A stretch of 64,000 nucleotides of DNA from Delta-02 sp964513565 (GCA_964513565.1 CAZENE010000004.1:1-64000), one strand, 5' to 3'. Shown: positions 25,903 through 35,715, counted from the stretch's first letter. The notes: generated by a model from the sequence alone, not told the origin. Numbers and translations: made by a program.

Positions 25903-26208
25903 TTACTTTGCAATACCATCACGACAAAAATAACCCAAAGGCGTGCCCTGATCCAGGTTATATTCCTTGAATACCTCGCAAGAAGGACATAGGCAGGTTT
26001 TATCCGGATTGAGGTCCGTGCACGTAGCAGTACCGGTTGCGCAATATTGACCCGGAATATCCGCGCGGATGAGAGGGTCTTTTTTTAATGCCGCGCCAAG
26101 TCCACGCAATTTTTCGGCAACGCAGGTGCTGTTTGCCTGAACAGGGCATTGCGGACATTGACATCTACCCGTATTGATCGAATTGAAAGTAACTTTGTTA
26201 TTTGCCAT
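25903..26208 (-). CDS. DUF2769-type Cys-rich protein
   Basis: The protein has 101 residues with ten Cys. The pattern CQCPQCPV near residue 16 and CLCPSCEV near residue 72 identifies a DUF2769-like metal- or Fe-S-binding domain; CATGTATC and YFC add further ligands. Family members occur in methanogens and anaerobic bacteria and have no known function. ATG 26208 follows AAGGAGGACCAA. Confidence 0.75.
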   Translation of the reverse strand: MANNKVTFNSINTGRCQCPQCPVQANSTCVAEKLRGLGAALKKDPLIRADIPGQYCATGTATCTDLNPDKTCLCPSCEVFKEYNLDQGTPLGYFCRDGIAK

Positions 26209-26322
26209 TTGGTCCTCCTTGTATATGAAAAATTTATAAGTATTTTTTGTGTCAATACAATCTTCGCCGGTAAAAAATGGTACTATTTGGGTTGGTATAT
26301 ATGGGACTATGAGGTGGCATAG

Positions 26323-27474
26323 ATGAAATATGACTTTGATCAGACCGTTGAACGAAGGGGTACCGATAGTATTAAATGGCGAAGGTATGGCAACGATGTT
26401 CTCCCGCTATGGGTGGCCGATATGGACTTTGTTTCGCCTGAGCCTGTTGTGAAAGCTCTGCATGAGCGGGTGGACCACCGTATTTTCGGATACGGGGGGG
26501 CGGGCGAGGAACTCGTAAATATCATCCGGCAGAGGCTTAAAAGCCTCTATGACTGGGACGTCCCCGGGGAGCACATCATTTTTGTACCTGGCGTGGTAAC
26601 GGGCCTCAACCTCGCGTTCCAGCTTTTTGCCGGTCCTGGGGACGCCGTATTGGTGCAGCCCCCTGTTTATTCACACTTTATCGCCGACCCGGTAAATCGC
26701 GGACGCATGCTGATCGATCCCCCATTGATAAAAAAAGGCGATACTTACGAGGTCGATTTCGATGCGTTCGAGAGAAGTATCACCGATTCGACCAGGATCT
26801 ACGTCCTCTGCAATCCTCACAACCCGGTCGGCCGTGTTTTTAGAAAAGATGAACTGGAACGGTTTGCCGAGATCTGCATGCGCCGGAATATTCTGATCTG
26901 TGCCGATGAGATCCACTGCGATCTTGTATACCCGGACCACCAGCATATACCTATCGCCACCCTTGGCGGCGAGGCAGCCGACCGGACCATCACTTTCATG
27001 TCGCCAAGCAAGACTTTCAACCTGGCGGGCTTGAAGTGTTCCTTCGTGGTGATTAAGGACCCTGTCCTCAGGAAAGCCTGGATTAGAGGAAGCGAAGGAC
27101 TTGTCCCGCATGTGAACATCATGGGCCTGACGGCGGCCCTGGCGGCTTACAGGGACGGCCAGGATTGGCTCGAGCAGTGCCTGTCGTACCTCAAAGGCAA
27201 CAGAGACCTCCTTGTAAAGTACGTAACTGAAAAGCTGCCTTTCATCACCATAACGCGTATGGAAGCAACCTATCTCGCCTGGCTCGATTGCAGACGGTCC
27301 GGAATACCGGGAAACCCGTTTCGTTTCTTTCTTAACGAGAGCAAGGTGGCCCTCAATGACGGGCTTGAATACGGCAACGGCGGTGAAGGATTTGTCAGGC
27401 TTAACTTCGCGTGCCCGCGAAAGCTGTTGGCCGATGCCCTTGAGCGTATGGCCGATGCTTTAAAAAAGCTATAA
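26323..27474 (+). CDS. PatB/MalY-family PLP-dependent C-S lyase
   Basis: The protein has 383 residues of fold-type I aminotransferase. Landmarks are LPLWVADMDFVSPEPVVKAL, NPHNPVGRVF, ADEIHCDLVYP and the PLP-lysine motif MSPSKTFNLAGLKCSF. PatB/MalY enzymes cleave cystathionine to homocysteine, pyruvate and ammonia. A broader cysteine-S-conjugate lyase role is possible. No regulator is adjacent. Confidence 0.88.
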   Translation: MKYDFDQTVERRGTDSIKWRRYGNDVLPLWVADMDFVSPEPVVKALHERVDHRIFGYGGAGEELVNIIRQRLKSLYDWDVPGEHIIFVPGVVTGLNLAFQLFAGPGDAVLVQPPVYSHFIADPVNRGRMLIDPPLIKKGDTYEVDFDAFERSITDSTRIYVLCNPHNPVGRVFRKDELERFAEICMRRNILICADEIHCDLVYPDHQHIPIATLGGEAADRTITFMSPSKTFNLAGLKCSFVVIKDPVLRKAWIRGSEGLVPHVNIMGLTAALAAYRDGQDWLEQCLSYLKGNRDLLVKYVTEKLPFITITRMEATYLAWLDCRRSGIPGNPFRFFLNESKVALNDGLEYGNGGEGFVRLNFACPRKLLADALERMADALKKL

Positions 27475-27646
27475 ATAATGGAGAAGGATTGCATTGAGGA
27501 TCGGTTTAGTACCATGGAACGCTCAACCGAGAATACAGTAAATACAAGGGATTTCCGGCTTCTCGACGATACTGGGCCATCCCGGCATGGCAAAATATAT
27601 CAACGACGGGTACGGAATATTACTTTCTACAGGGGGTAAAAGCCGG

Positions 27647-28123
27647 TCAGATGAGCTTTAATGCTCTCAGAACCTCTTCTTTTTGTTCAGGGCTTTGAGG
27701 CGGGAATCCCAGCGCTTCAAGTTCGTCATCGAGGTATTTTGTAAATTGCAGAATGGCAGGATTAGCCGCATTGTGAAGTACTCTTGAAAAATTCAGGGCC
27801 AGCAGATAACTTAAACCGTTGACTGTTTTGCAGCATATGTTGATCACATCTCGCGATTGTTCGGGCGGGGCCTTGTCTTTCACTTCTTCCAGAAAAATAC
27901 TCCTGAGAATGAGATCTTCTTCCGCATCGGGGTTTAAAGCCAGTATTCGCGGAAAGGCCAACGCTATTCTGTCTGCAATTTTCTGCGCTTCCCTTTTGAA
28001 CTTCCTGTGTGTAAATAGATCTGCCGATCGCATATGCACCTGCCGATATTTTAAATATGCACTCCATTTGCCATCCGCCTTTTTAAAAGATATCACGATT
28101 CCGGTTTTTTCCACTTCATGCAA
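27647..28123 (-). CDS. Unknown protein, 158 residues
   Basis: I do not recognise a family. The protein is soluble, mostly helical, with KREAQKIADRIALAFPRIL and a Leu-rich C-terminal region. The only in-frame start near the beginning is TTG at 28123 and no ribosome site is clear. It lies 24 nt downstream of the antiporter gene on the same strand and may be co-transcribed with it. Confidence 0.5.
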   Translation of the reverse strand: MHEVEKTGIVISFKKADGKWSAYLKYRQVHMRSADLFTHRKFKREAQKIADRIALAFPRILALNPDAEEDLILRSIFLEEVKDKAPPEQSRDVINICCKTVNGLSYLLALNFSRVLHNAANPAILQFTKYLDDELEALGFPPQSPEQKEEVLRALKLI

Positions 28124-28147
28124 TGTGCGGACAGTAACGATGGTCTG

Positions 28148-30001
28148 CTAGTTAATTATTTCGTTGCGCTGTTTGAGGGCGTCCAGCTCTTTTTCCGCTA
28201 TTTCCCGGGACCGTGACGGACCCGCCAATAAGATCTCTTCGATCATGGTGACCAGGTGCCCGGCAGTGATTATGCGGGGCATGAAAACATAGTCTGCCCC
28301 CTCGGCGTACATTTTCAGTGCCCTTTCCAAGGTTTCGGCGGTGACGATGATCTTCGCTCCCGGACTTATATTTTTGATATGCCGTATAAATTTCAGATTA
28401 TTCGTCCCGACCAGGATGCTGTCCGGTACGGTGGAGATCACCATTTTGGCGCCATGTATTCCCGCGTGGTGGAGTGTATCGATATGAGCTATGTCGCCAT
28501 ATATTACCTTGACACCCATTGTTTGAAGACTCGAGTGTACTTCGGGATTATAGTCGACGACCATGATCTTATCCTTGAGCCTGCCGAGAGGGGCCCTTTC
28601 ATCCATGCTCATTATTTCGCTCAAAAGTGAGCTGGCCGTACGGTGGAAGCCCAAGATGGCGATCTGCGTATCCGATGGCTCTTCCCTCGTATCTGTATAA
28701 GCCCCGATATCTTTAAGGCCGATCTTCGGCAATACTGTACCCAGCGCTTTCTGCAGGCTGTCGCTGTATTTTATCATGTACGTGGAAATGATGGAGGTTA
28801 TTACGAAGACAAAGATCACCACGGACATGACGTTTTGGCCGATGTGTCCTGCCTTCATTCCAAGCGCCGTTATAACGAGCGAAAACTCGCTTATCTGTGA
28901 AAGGTTTATGGATGTCAGGATGCTGACCCTGTTGCCGTTTCCCAGCAGGTAAAGAAGCGGATATACCGAGAAGAACCGGGAGGCAATAAGAAAACTGGAC
29001 ACGATACCGGCAATGATGAGGACCCCGGGGTCATTAAGGGGATTCGGAATTTGCATGCCAAGCCCGACAAAAAAAAGAGTGACGAAAAAATCCCTGATGT
29101 TGACCACTCTGGCAATGACGTCAATATTATAGGGAAAGGTTGATATGGCAATCCCGGCTATGAGAGCACCCATTTCAAGGGACAGTTTGAAATAACCAGC
29201 GAGACCGCAGATAAAGAAACACCATCCCAGGGATGATACGAGCACGAGTTCAGGAATCTTGGAGACAGTCCTGAAGACGCGGGGAAGAACGTATTTGCTC
29301 AACAACAGGCTGATGGCTACAAGGACCGCCCCTTTAACGAACGAGAAGAGTATCATCAGGATCTGAGGGTTGGAAAGATTCGGTTGGATGCCCAGCAGGA
29401 TGATCGCCCATACATCCTGGAATACGAGTATACCCAATGTTATCCGGCCCGCCAGGGTATCGATCTCGAATTTCCCATAGAGGAGTTTCACGACTACAGC
29501 CGTGCTGCTCAAAGCACAACAGGCTGCAAGGTAAAACAGGTCGTACCGCCCCCCTCCGATGGTGTACCCGAGCAAGAAGAAAAATCCCATCCCGAGAGAA
29601 AAACAAATGAGGAATTGGAAAAGACCGCTGATAATCAAAGACTTGCCGGATTCCCTGAGTTTTTTAATATCAATTTCGAGGCCTATCAGGAAAAGAAGGA
29701 GTATAAGTCCAATATGCGCGATGGTCTCGATATGGTCCATATCCGCGACGAGACCGAGGCCCATATTCGGTCCTATGGATACACCGGCCGCTATATATGC
29801 GAGAAGGAGGGGCTGCTTCAATACATGGCCTGCAAAGGCCAGGACCGTAGCCGCTATTATCGCGATACCGACACTATTGATCAGGCTGCTGTCGCCGCTT
29901 TCAGCGGCCATCGCAGGTATCGAGCACATTATGAACAGGACCGCCCAGGCAACCGAGCGAGATGCCCGCTTCAGTGCGCGGTGTTTCGTTCTATGCGGCA
30001 T
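28148..30001 (-). CDS. KefB-type cation:proton antiporter with TrkA-N domain
   Basis: The protein has 617 residues. After a signal-like N terminus come about 12 membrane helices of the CPA2 exchanger fold with the motifs LLAYIAAGVSIGPNMG, LLLFLIGLEIDIKKL, CALSSTAVVVKLL and LVFQDVWAIILLG. The C-terminal RCK N-domain (QIAILGFHRTASSLLSEI, MVVDYNPEV, VIYGDIAHIDTL) binds a nucleotide and gates transport. Glutathione-gated Kef proteins are the closest characterised type; no KefF/KefG partner is nearby. Potassium as substrate is inferred. Confidence 0.88.
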   Translation of the reverse strand: MPHRTKHRALKRASRSVAWAVLFIMCSIPAMAAESGDSSLINSVGIAIIAATVLAFAGHVLKQPLLLAYIAAGVSIGPNMGLGLVADMDHIETIAHIGLILLLFLIGLEIDIKKLRESGKSLIISGLFQFLICFSLGMGFFFLLGYTIGGGRYDLFYLAACCALSSTAVVVKLLYGKFEIDTLAGRITLGILVFQDVWAIILLGIQPNLSNPQILMILFSFVKGAVLVAISLLLSKYVLPRVFRTVSKIPELVLVSSLGWCFFICGLAGYFKLSLEMGALIAGIAISTFPYNIDVIARVVNIRDFFVTLFFVGLGMQIPNPLNDPGVLIIAGIVSSFLIASRFFSVYPLLYLLGNGNRVSILTSINLSQISEFSLVITALGMKAGHIGQNVMSVVIFVFVITSIISTYMIKYSDSLQKALGTVLPKIGLKDIGAYTDTREEPSDTQIAILGFHRTASSLLSEIMSMDERAPLGRLKDKIMVVDYNPEVHSSLQTMGVKVIYGDIAHIDTLHHAGIHGAKMVISTVPDSILVGTNNLKFIRHIKNISPGAKIIVTAETLERALKMYAEGADYVFMPRIITAGHLVTMIEEILLAGPSRSREIAEKELDALKQRNEIIN

Positions 30002-30325
30002 ATCGCCCGCGTCTATTGTATTTGCTTCTCTACCCCGGATTCTTATACAAGTCTCCTGGACTCCAATATATGATTCTTGGTATTTCTTTATGAATTTTAT
30101 TAGTTAATCCATTGATGCATTGTTGGGTCTTAATGTTTAAACAGGCATTTTATAATAAAACATGCCGATTTTCATAAGGATAAGATATCAAGAGAAAGAT
30201 GTCAAACCGGCCATGGATGGCAGTGTCTCGGCCGGGGTTATTGACTTTACGGTCCCTGTCTATTAGCATATCGGTGTCAAATTCGAGAAGGTCAAGCGTT
30301 CAGCGGAGCTTCAGGAGGTCTCGTC
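30002..30325. other. Divergent promoter region of antiporter and Rnk-like gene
   Basis: The sequence is AT-rich and non-coding. It must carry promoters for both flanking genes. AGGAGG at 30313-30318 is the ribosome site for the plus-strand gene. Confidence 0.5.
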
Positions 30326-30736
30326 ATCAAAAAAAGAGACATCTTCATAACTAGGTATGATCAGGAGAGGCTTCTTTCTCTCATCGACATGGAAAATGGG
30401 CCTGAGACCGCCCCGTATCTTGAAAAACTGAGAAAGGAACTTGATCGGGCTATCATTGTTGAACCAGAGAAGGTTCCCGGTGATGTCGTTACGATGAATT
30501 CTATCGTCCGGGTACGGGACGAGAATACGGGCGAAGAACGGGCATTTCTCCTGGCATTTCCCGGAAAGACAGGTTCGCAAGGCAGAGCTGTTTCGATCCT
30601 GGCGCCCATAGGCATTGCGCTTCTCGGCTACAGGGAGGGAGATGTCCTGGAATGGCACCTACCGTCGGGCAATGTGAAAATACGGATAATGGAGATCATC
30701 TATCAGCCGGAGAGAGTGGGCAATTATCAACTCTGA
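30326..30736 (+). CDS. Rnk-like nucleoside-diphosphate-kinase regulator / GreA-family, apparent ATC start
   Basis: Read from 30326 the protein has 136 residues, the same as E. coli Rnk. The N-terminal coil (KKRDIFITRYDQERLLSLI) and the GreA/GreB C-terminal domain (ISILAPIGIALLGYREGD-like, here SILAPIGIALLGYREGDVLE) are clear. Family members begin with Met-Lys-Lys right here, but the codon is ATC, placed 7 nt after a perfect AGGAGG. No ATG, GTG or TTG lies in frame between the ribosome site and codon 22. Rnk binds RNA polymerase near the secondary channel. Confidence 0.8.
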   Translation: MKKRDIFITRYDQERLLSLIDMENGPETAPYLEKLRKELDRAIIVEPEKVPGDVVTMNSIVRVRDENTGEERAFLLAFPGKTGSQGRAVSILAPIGIALLGYREGDVLEWHLPSGNVKIRIMEIIYQPERVGNYQL

Positions 30737-30758
30737 TGGAGCGATTCGCGGCAAGGGG

Positions 30759-31013
30759 TTATCTATAGCCGCTTCCTGTTCTTACAACGAAAATCCCTCC
30801 ACCGGGGTGAACATCCACCCTGTCTCTGATAAGCCCGTTTGGTCCCCTGATGATAAGCGTTCCTCCGCCTTCCTTACGGAGCATCTCCTTGGCGGATGCA
30901 ACGGCGGCGAGCTGTGTGAAGTGTCTGCTGGTCGGTTCGTCGCCATATTCGAGTTTATTTACCCAGAAACCGTACTTTTCTTTAAACACAACCCTGTTAG
31001 TCGGCTCTTTCAT
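30759..31013 (-). CDS. DUF2188-like small protein
   Basis: The protein has 84 residues. The pattern GFWVNKLEYGDEPTSRHFTQ, AAVASAKEMLRKEGGGTLII and NGLIRDRVDVHPGG matches DUF2188, a small alpha/beta domain of unknown function. The start has GGGGAGGAGATC upstream. It is convergent with the Rnk-like gene. Confidence 0.75.
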   Translation of the reverse strand: MKEPTNRVVFKEKYGFWVNKLEYGDEPTSRHFTQLAAVASAKEMLRKEGGGTLIIRGPNGLIRDRVDVHPGGGIFVVRTGSGYR

Positions 31014-31129
31014 GATCTCCTCCCCTTGAAAATCAAGAATAACCGATTAACGACAGGTCATCTGTAGCACTAAGGAAGAAAAATACTGAGGTATTTTTTA
31101 AGGACACGATCCGATCATCTAAGGCGCCG

Positions 31130-32272
31130 CTACTCGTCGACGTTGCCTCGTTCTCCTATCTTTTCGAGAAACGCCTCACGCACCGGTTTGGACCACTGGG
31201 AGCACCACGGGGGTTTACGCGCCATTACCCTTCTCATGCACAGGGAGCATGAAGGATTGCAGGGGACGATAGGATCGTCGATGATCCCCTGGGCTTTTTT
31301 CGGCCAGAGCGGATCTGCAAAAAGCACCCGCGCGAGGCCGATGAGGTCCGCTTTTCCCGTTTTGAGAATGGCCTCCGCTGTTTTGGGGGTCTGTATCCTT
31401 CCGGCTGCAATAACCGGGACCCCGGGGACTGACTTTTTCACGATCTCGGCGTATCCGGCCATGAAGCCTTCGGTCTTGTCGAGGGAAAAGTAGGGTTCCA
31501 GGGGAAAAGACTCGTGCGTGCCCACCATGACAGACAGGTACGAAATGCCTTTTGCTGCCAGGCTTTCGGCAAAAGGTATGGCTTCATCCAGGACCAGGCC
31601 GTCGGGGAGGCATTCGCTGGCAAGGAGTCTGTATCCGACCGGAAAATCAGGGCCGACCGCGGCACGGGCGGCATCGGCAACCTCAAGGGGAAAACGCATG
31701 CGTCTCGCCGGGTCACCTCCGTACTCGTCGGAACGCTTGTTCGTCCTTGGCGAAACAAATTGTGACAGAAGATAGCCCGTTCCCCCGTGCAATTCGACCC
31801 CGTCAAAGCCCGCATGTTTCACACGGGCCGCGGCCGCGGCGAAAGATGAAATGACCTCTTGAATATCCTGAAGGGACATTTCCTTCGGGATAACGCCGCC
31901 AACGGGTATACGCGAGGGGGCCATTCTCTCGGGCATAAAGGCATATCTCCCGGCGTGATTGAGCTGAAGAAAGGCGAGAGCCCCTTCGGCATGAATGGCC
32001 TTCGCAAGTTCCTCAAGGCCTTTCAAGCAGCGGTCATCGTCTGCCCTGAGCATAAGCGGGGAGCCCAGGCCGGAAGGGTGCACGCCAGTGTTTTCTACGA
32101 CAATGAGCGCGGCTCCGGACCCGGCCATTGTCCTGTAGTGGTTGAGGAGAAGATCGCTCACAGTGCCGTCGTGGTTCCCATAACCGAGATAGGTGGGGGC
32201 CATGGTTATCCGGTTCTTGAGCGTGAGATCCGCTATCTTGAATAATGAGAATAGGGCCGATATTTTTTCCAT
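31130..32272 (-). CDS. Old-yellow-enzyme-family NADH:flavin oxidoreductase with Fe-S motif
   Basis: The protein has 380 residues. The TIM barrel begins FKIADLTLKNRITMAPTYLG. It has QLNHAGRYAF, the active-site HGGTGYLLSQFVSPRTNKRSDEYGG segment, and FMN phosphate-binding residues in VIAAGRIQTP and DLIGLARVLFADP. A C-terminal Cys cluster (CNPSCSLC plus a Cys 12 residues on) matches the 4Fe-4S site of 2,4-dienoyl-CoA-reductase-like members, but the following FAD/NAD domains of those enzymes are absent. ATG 32272 is chosen for GGAGGTAAT. Substrate unknown; an enoate or enoyl-CoA is plausible beside the crotonase and thioesterase further on. Confidence 0.85.
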   Translation of the reverse strand: MEKISALFSLFKIADLTLKNRITMAPTYLGYGNHDGTVSDLLLNHYRTMAGSGAALIVVENTGVHPSGLGSPLMLRADDDRCLKGLEELAKAIHAEGALAFLQLNHAGRYAFMPERMAPSRIPVGGVIPKEMSLQDIQEVISSFAAAAARVKHAGFDGVELHGGTGYLLSQFVSPRTNKRSDEYGGDPARRMRFPLEVADAARAAVGPDFPVGYRLLASECLPDGLVLDEAIPFAESLAAKGISYLSVMVGTHESFPLEPYFSLDKTEGFMAGYAEIVKKSVPGVPVIAAGRIQTPKTAEAILKTGKADLIGLARVLFADPLWPKKAQGIIDDPIVPCNPSCSLCMRRVMARKPPWCSQWSKPVREAFLEKIGERGNVDE

Positions 32273-32387
32273 ATTACCTCCGATCGGGGAAACGATGCTC
32301 GAGGACAGTATACCATTATCGGCGAAGAAAAAATTGCGAAATACGAACGATTCGTCGCGGTCTGGATGGGACCGGACAGGTGATCGT

Positions 32388-33107
32388 TTAATGAGGGTAG
32401 CGGCAAAAACGCTCGAAGCCGCAGAGCGTTGAGACTGCTGCAGCCGAGACACCAAAAAAAACCACGGGTTTTTTGCCGACAAATTGTTGCATCGTTCCGT
32501 TCACACACGTGGACCCGGTGGCTATAATAATATCTCCCCATTCCAACACATCGTTCGTACTCTCCGGACCTTCTATTGTGAGACCGAATTTGTTCGTTCC
32601 TATATTATCTTCATCAAGATCCAGTGCACGCAGCTCGAAACGTTCCGATAAACGTTCGATCATTGCCGGTTGAAAACCCACAAAGGCTATGCGCGGATTT
32701 CCGAACCGTTCTTTTACATATTCGACAAGTTCGCGGGCGCATGCCGCAGGCTCTTTATCTCTGCAATGTATTGTTCCGGAGATGTGTCCGAGTTCACGCA
32801 TGACGGCGTTAAGGCTCGCTATGAAAATAGCCCGTTCAAAATTATTGGCAAGGGGAAGGGCAATTATATCTCGTATAGTTCCTTCAAATGTTCCCGGCAT
32901 ATCGGTAAAGGCGTGACCTTTGCTTCCCCTGAATTCAGCCTCTATCATCACTTCCTTGCCTTTCAGCAGAGGATAGTCGTCGCGGTCGGGTTCACCTATC
33001 GCCTCTTTTGTAGATAACACGCGGGCGGAAATTATCGAGATATGCTCGTCCATTAAATCGCCGGCCATTTTTAAGAACTCTTCCTTCACTGTCTGATATA
33101 TCTCCAT
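32388..33107 (-). CDS. DUF364/DUF4213 protein, putative heavy-metal chelatase-like
   Basis: The protein has 239 residues. The N-terminal DUF4213 domain is followed by a Rossmann-like DUF364 domain with FVGFQPAMIERLSER, ALDLDEDNIG, DIIIATGSTCVNGTMQQF and VVFFGVSAAA. The family is proposed, on structure only, to bind heavy metal or an anionic cofactor. A divergent second member is encoded at 46597-47361. The start at 33107 has GAGGTTCTT. It lies upstream of the OYE gene on the same strand. Confidence 0.8.
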   Translation of the reverse strand: MEIYQTVKEEFLKMAGDLMDEHISIISARVLSTKEAIGEPDRDDYPLLKGKEVMIEAEFRGSKGHAFTDMPGTFEGTIRDIIALPLANNFERAIFIASLNAVMRELGHISGTIHCRDKEPAACARELVEYVKERFGNPRIAFVGFQPAMIERLSERFELRALDLDEDNIGTNKFGLTIEGPESTNDVLEWGDIIIATGSTCVNGTMQQFVGKKPVVFFGVSAAAVSTLCGFERFCRYPH

Positions 33108-33301
33108 AAGAACCTCGTTTTTTACGTTATATATGATAAATAATAACGGGTTATACCTCAATCGGGTCTTCCGTGTCAAGAGCGGAGGTTTGTGCGCGGC
33201 AAAAAGTGAATCATGCAATGGTTTTCAAAAGACGGTCATTTATGATAATACATTGAAGCAGCACAGTCGTATCGGCGAGTCTAAAAGAACAGGGGATGCG
33301 T

Positions 33302-34360
33302 ATGTACGATCTTAAATTTGATGAGAAAAAATGCCTTGTTTGCCCCGATCCCGTTTGTATCTCTCGATGCCAGTACATTAATATCGGACCGGGAAAGGCA
33401 CGAAAAGAGATGATTAAAATAGCACGCGGTGAAAATTCTCCTATTCTTCAGGAATGTGTGACCTGTTACGCATGCGAAGAATACTGCACCATGGGCAACC
33501 ACCCGTTTTTTCTCATTGTAGAAAGACAGGAAGCCCTAGGTGTGACGCCCGTTCCCGATCCTTTGATCAAAAGGGCGGTAAATCTCGGAGTGCCCTTCAG
33601 GGGGGATCCGGTCATAAAAGAGATCGGCGGGAACGTGATAAACATGGCGGCGTTCTCCGAGCTTTCCCATTTACTCCAGGGGAAACTGTTCGAAGGAATA
33701 CCGCTGATCTCGCATGACGGACGGAAAATGTTTCATTACTTTTGTCAGCTGATGTACCTTCACTACGCGAGAGCTTCCGTCATCAAAGAACGTCTGCCGG
33801 GTGTCATCAAGACTATCATGAAACACAAGCCTGCCAGGGTGGTCTGCTTTCACGACGAGTGCTATGGGACGTATTCATCATACTGCCCTTCCGTTGGCAT
33901 TGACGTTCCCTTCATCCCCGTCCATTTTTATGAATTCCTCCATGAGCGTCTTCTCGAACTGAAGGAAATGATTCGGCCGGTTGGATTAAAAGTCGCCTAC
34001 CAGCGCCCCTGTTCCTCGCGGCTGTCACCCCAGAAGCATCGCTTTGTGGGAGAGATCTTCCGGCTAATAGGTGCCCGGGAAGCGGACAGGGAATTTATTG
34101 ATGAAAATGCTTTATGCTGCGGCGCGACGGTCCAAGGGCAAAAAAGGCCGGAAAGCCGTAAACGTGCGGCCGAGCTGCAGAGGAAAAATATCGAAGACAT
34201 GAAAAAAGCCGGTGCGGAGGTCTGTGTGTTCAATTGCCCGGCCTGTTTTCAGACACTGTCGGGCCTTGTGGCCCGGGAGGGTATAAAGCCTGCGTATATG
34301 AGCGATCTATGCCGCCTCGCGATCGGGGAAAAACCGAAGGGATGGGAGGAATTCGCATGA
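33302..34360 (+). CDS. HdrB/HdrD-like Fe-S protein (ferredoxin plus CCG domain)
   Basis: The protein has 352 residues. The N-terminal half holds two Cys clusters: CLVCPDPVCISRC and CVTCYACEEYC. The second half has CCG-type motifs (CFHDECYGTYSSYC, RPCSS, ALCCGATVQG, NCPAC) that in heterodisulfide reductase bind a noncubane 4Fe-4S cluster. ATG 33302 has AGGGG at 6 nt; ATG 33296 is too close to it. It overlaps the next gene by ATGA. With the two genes downstream it should form an electron-transfer complex around a flavin 2-hydroxy-acid oxidase. Confidence 0.85.
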   Translation: MYDLKFDEKKCLVCPDPVCISRCQYINIGPGKARKEMIKIARGENSPILQECVTCYACEEYCTMGNHPFFLIVERQEALGVTPVPDPLIKRAVNLGVPFRGDPVIKEIGGNVINMAAFSELSHLLQGKLFEGIPLISHDGRKMFHYFCQLMYLHYARASVIKERLPGVIKTIMKHKPARVVCFHDECYGTYSSYCPSVGIDVPFIPVHFYEFLHERLLELKEMIRPVGLKVAYQRPCSSRLSPQKHRFVGEIFRLIGAREADREFIDENALCCGATVQGQKRPESRKRAAELQRKNIEDMKKAGAEVCVFNCPACFQTLSGLVAREGIKPAYMSDLCRLAIGEKPKGWEEFA

Positions 34361-35715
34361 GGTCGGTCTATCAAGCACTTGTGGATATTGTCGATACCGA
34401 TCATGTTTCGGACAGGCCTGAAGAGCTTTATATTTATTCTTTTGATCTGGGAACGGCGGAACCTCACAGGCCTGATTATGTTGTCGCTCCGCGGACGGTC
34501 CAGGAGCTGCAAGGAATAGTGCGTCTCGCCAACGAAGAGAAGATCCCGGTCGTACCTCTTGGCGGGGGATTGTCCCTGGCGGGGCTTGCAATTGCTTCGA
34601 AAGGAGGGATCCTCATTGACCTCAAGAGAATGGACACAATAATCGAGGTGAATCGAAACGGGCGATACGCCGTTCTCGAATGCGGCGTATCGCAGGCGCA
34701 GTTGACGTCATACCTCGCGAGGAACCATCCCGGCCTGACGCACTCCGAGCCGGGTGCACCGCCGACCGCGACGATTGCCGGCAATGTCCTTATCCATGGG
34801 CAAGGGGACCTTTCTCAGCCTTACGGGTTCAATTCGGACCAGGTAAACGGGCTAGAAGTCGTAATGCCGACGGGCGAGGTCTGCCGTTTCGGATCGTGCT
34901 CGCTGGGAGCTTCCTGGTTTACCGGCCACCCGCTCCCCGATGTCGGCCTTTTTTTCGGATGGTGCGGAACGACGGGCATTATCACAAAGCTGTCTATCCG
35001 CCTGTATCCTGCAAAAAGGATAAGAGGGTTCGGCCAGTTTGTCGTAGAGGACGAAGAGCTCGTGCCGGAGATCATACAAAAAATAACCCGGACCCAAATG
35101 GCGGAAGATGTTATAGCCTATAGCCGGGCAATACCGTCTTTCGGTATGGGGCTACAGCATTTTACGGTCAATATTGCGGCGGATTCCGAAAAAGAGCTCG
35201 AGTTTAAACAGGAATTGATCTGGGATGACACATTGGGGGAATACATTACGCGGGGTACCGGGGGGTACTTGGGATTTGTCCGTGGTCTCGAGCGTCCTCA
35301 GATATCGAAAACCTCAGATTACAAAAAGGGTGGAGGTTTTGAATATGTCGGCAGCATCATGCCTGTGGAGAAGTACCCGGATTGCTATCGTCATGGTCGG
35401 GAAATTTCGGAAAGGCACGGCATTCCCTACACGGTTACCGGAAGATGCGTGGGAGTAGGGCACTCCATGATGTTTGCTTGGACTTATGCATTCAACCGGG
35501 TTGATCCCGGCTCGATCGAGCACGCACGGGAAGCTCTCCACGAAACGGATGATCTGGTCATGGACCTCGGGGGGGTCATCTGGAAGCCGGGCCCGTATGG
35601 CCAACGCCTGCTAATGGCGCAGCTCGACCCGAACACGCGGGCGCTCATGAAAAGGTTGAAGACTGTTCTTGATCCGCACGGGATAATGAACCCGGGGAAT
35701 TGGGAGGGACTGTAA
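34357..35715 (+). CDS. GlcD-type FAD-linked oxidase
   Basis: The protein has 452 residues. An FAD_binding_4 domain (VAPRTVQELQGIVRLANEEK, VVPLGGGLSLAG, HSEPGAPPTATIAGNVLIHG) is followed by an FAD-oxidase_C domain ending LDPHGIMNPGNW. GlcD and D-lactate dehydrogenases oxidise 2-hydroxy acids. The start codon overlaps the stop of the HdrB-like gene and its stop overlaps the next ATG (TAATG), so all three are translationally coupled. The true substrate is unknown. Confidence 0.9.
   Translation: MRSVYQALVDIVDTDHVSDRPEELYIYSFDLGTAEPHRPDYVVAPRTVQELQGIVRLANEEKIPVVPLGGGLSLAGLAIASKGGILIDLKRMDTIIEVNRNGRYAVLECGVSQAQLTSYLARNHPGLTHSEPGAPPTATIAGNVLIHGQGDLSQPYGFNSDQVNGLEVVMPTGEVCRFGSCSLGASWFTGHPLPDVGLFFGWCGTTGIITKLSIRLYPAKRIRGFGQFVVEDEELVPEIIQKITRTQMAEDVIAYSRAIPSFGMGLQHFTVNIAADSEKELEFKQELIWDDTLGEYITRGTGGYLGFVRGLERPQISKTSDYKKGGGFEYVGSIMPVEKYPDCYRHGREISERHGIPYTVTGRCVGVGHSMMFAWTYAFNRVDPGSIEHAREALHETDDLVMDLGGVIWKPGPYGQRLLMAQLDPNTRALMKRLKTVLDPHGIMNPGNWEGL

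Noticed and set aside
27478..27646. Short plus-strand frame after the PatB-like gene
   Set aside because: It starts without a spacer or strong ribosome site and resembles no known protein; more likely trailing sequence.
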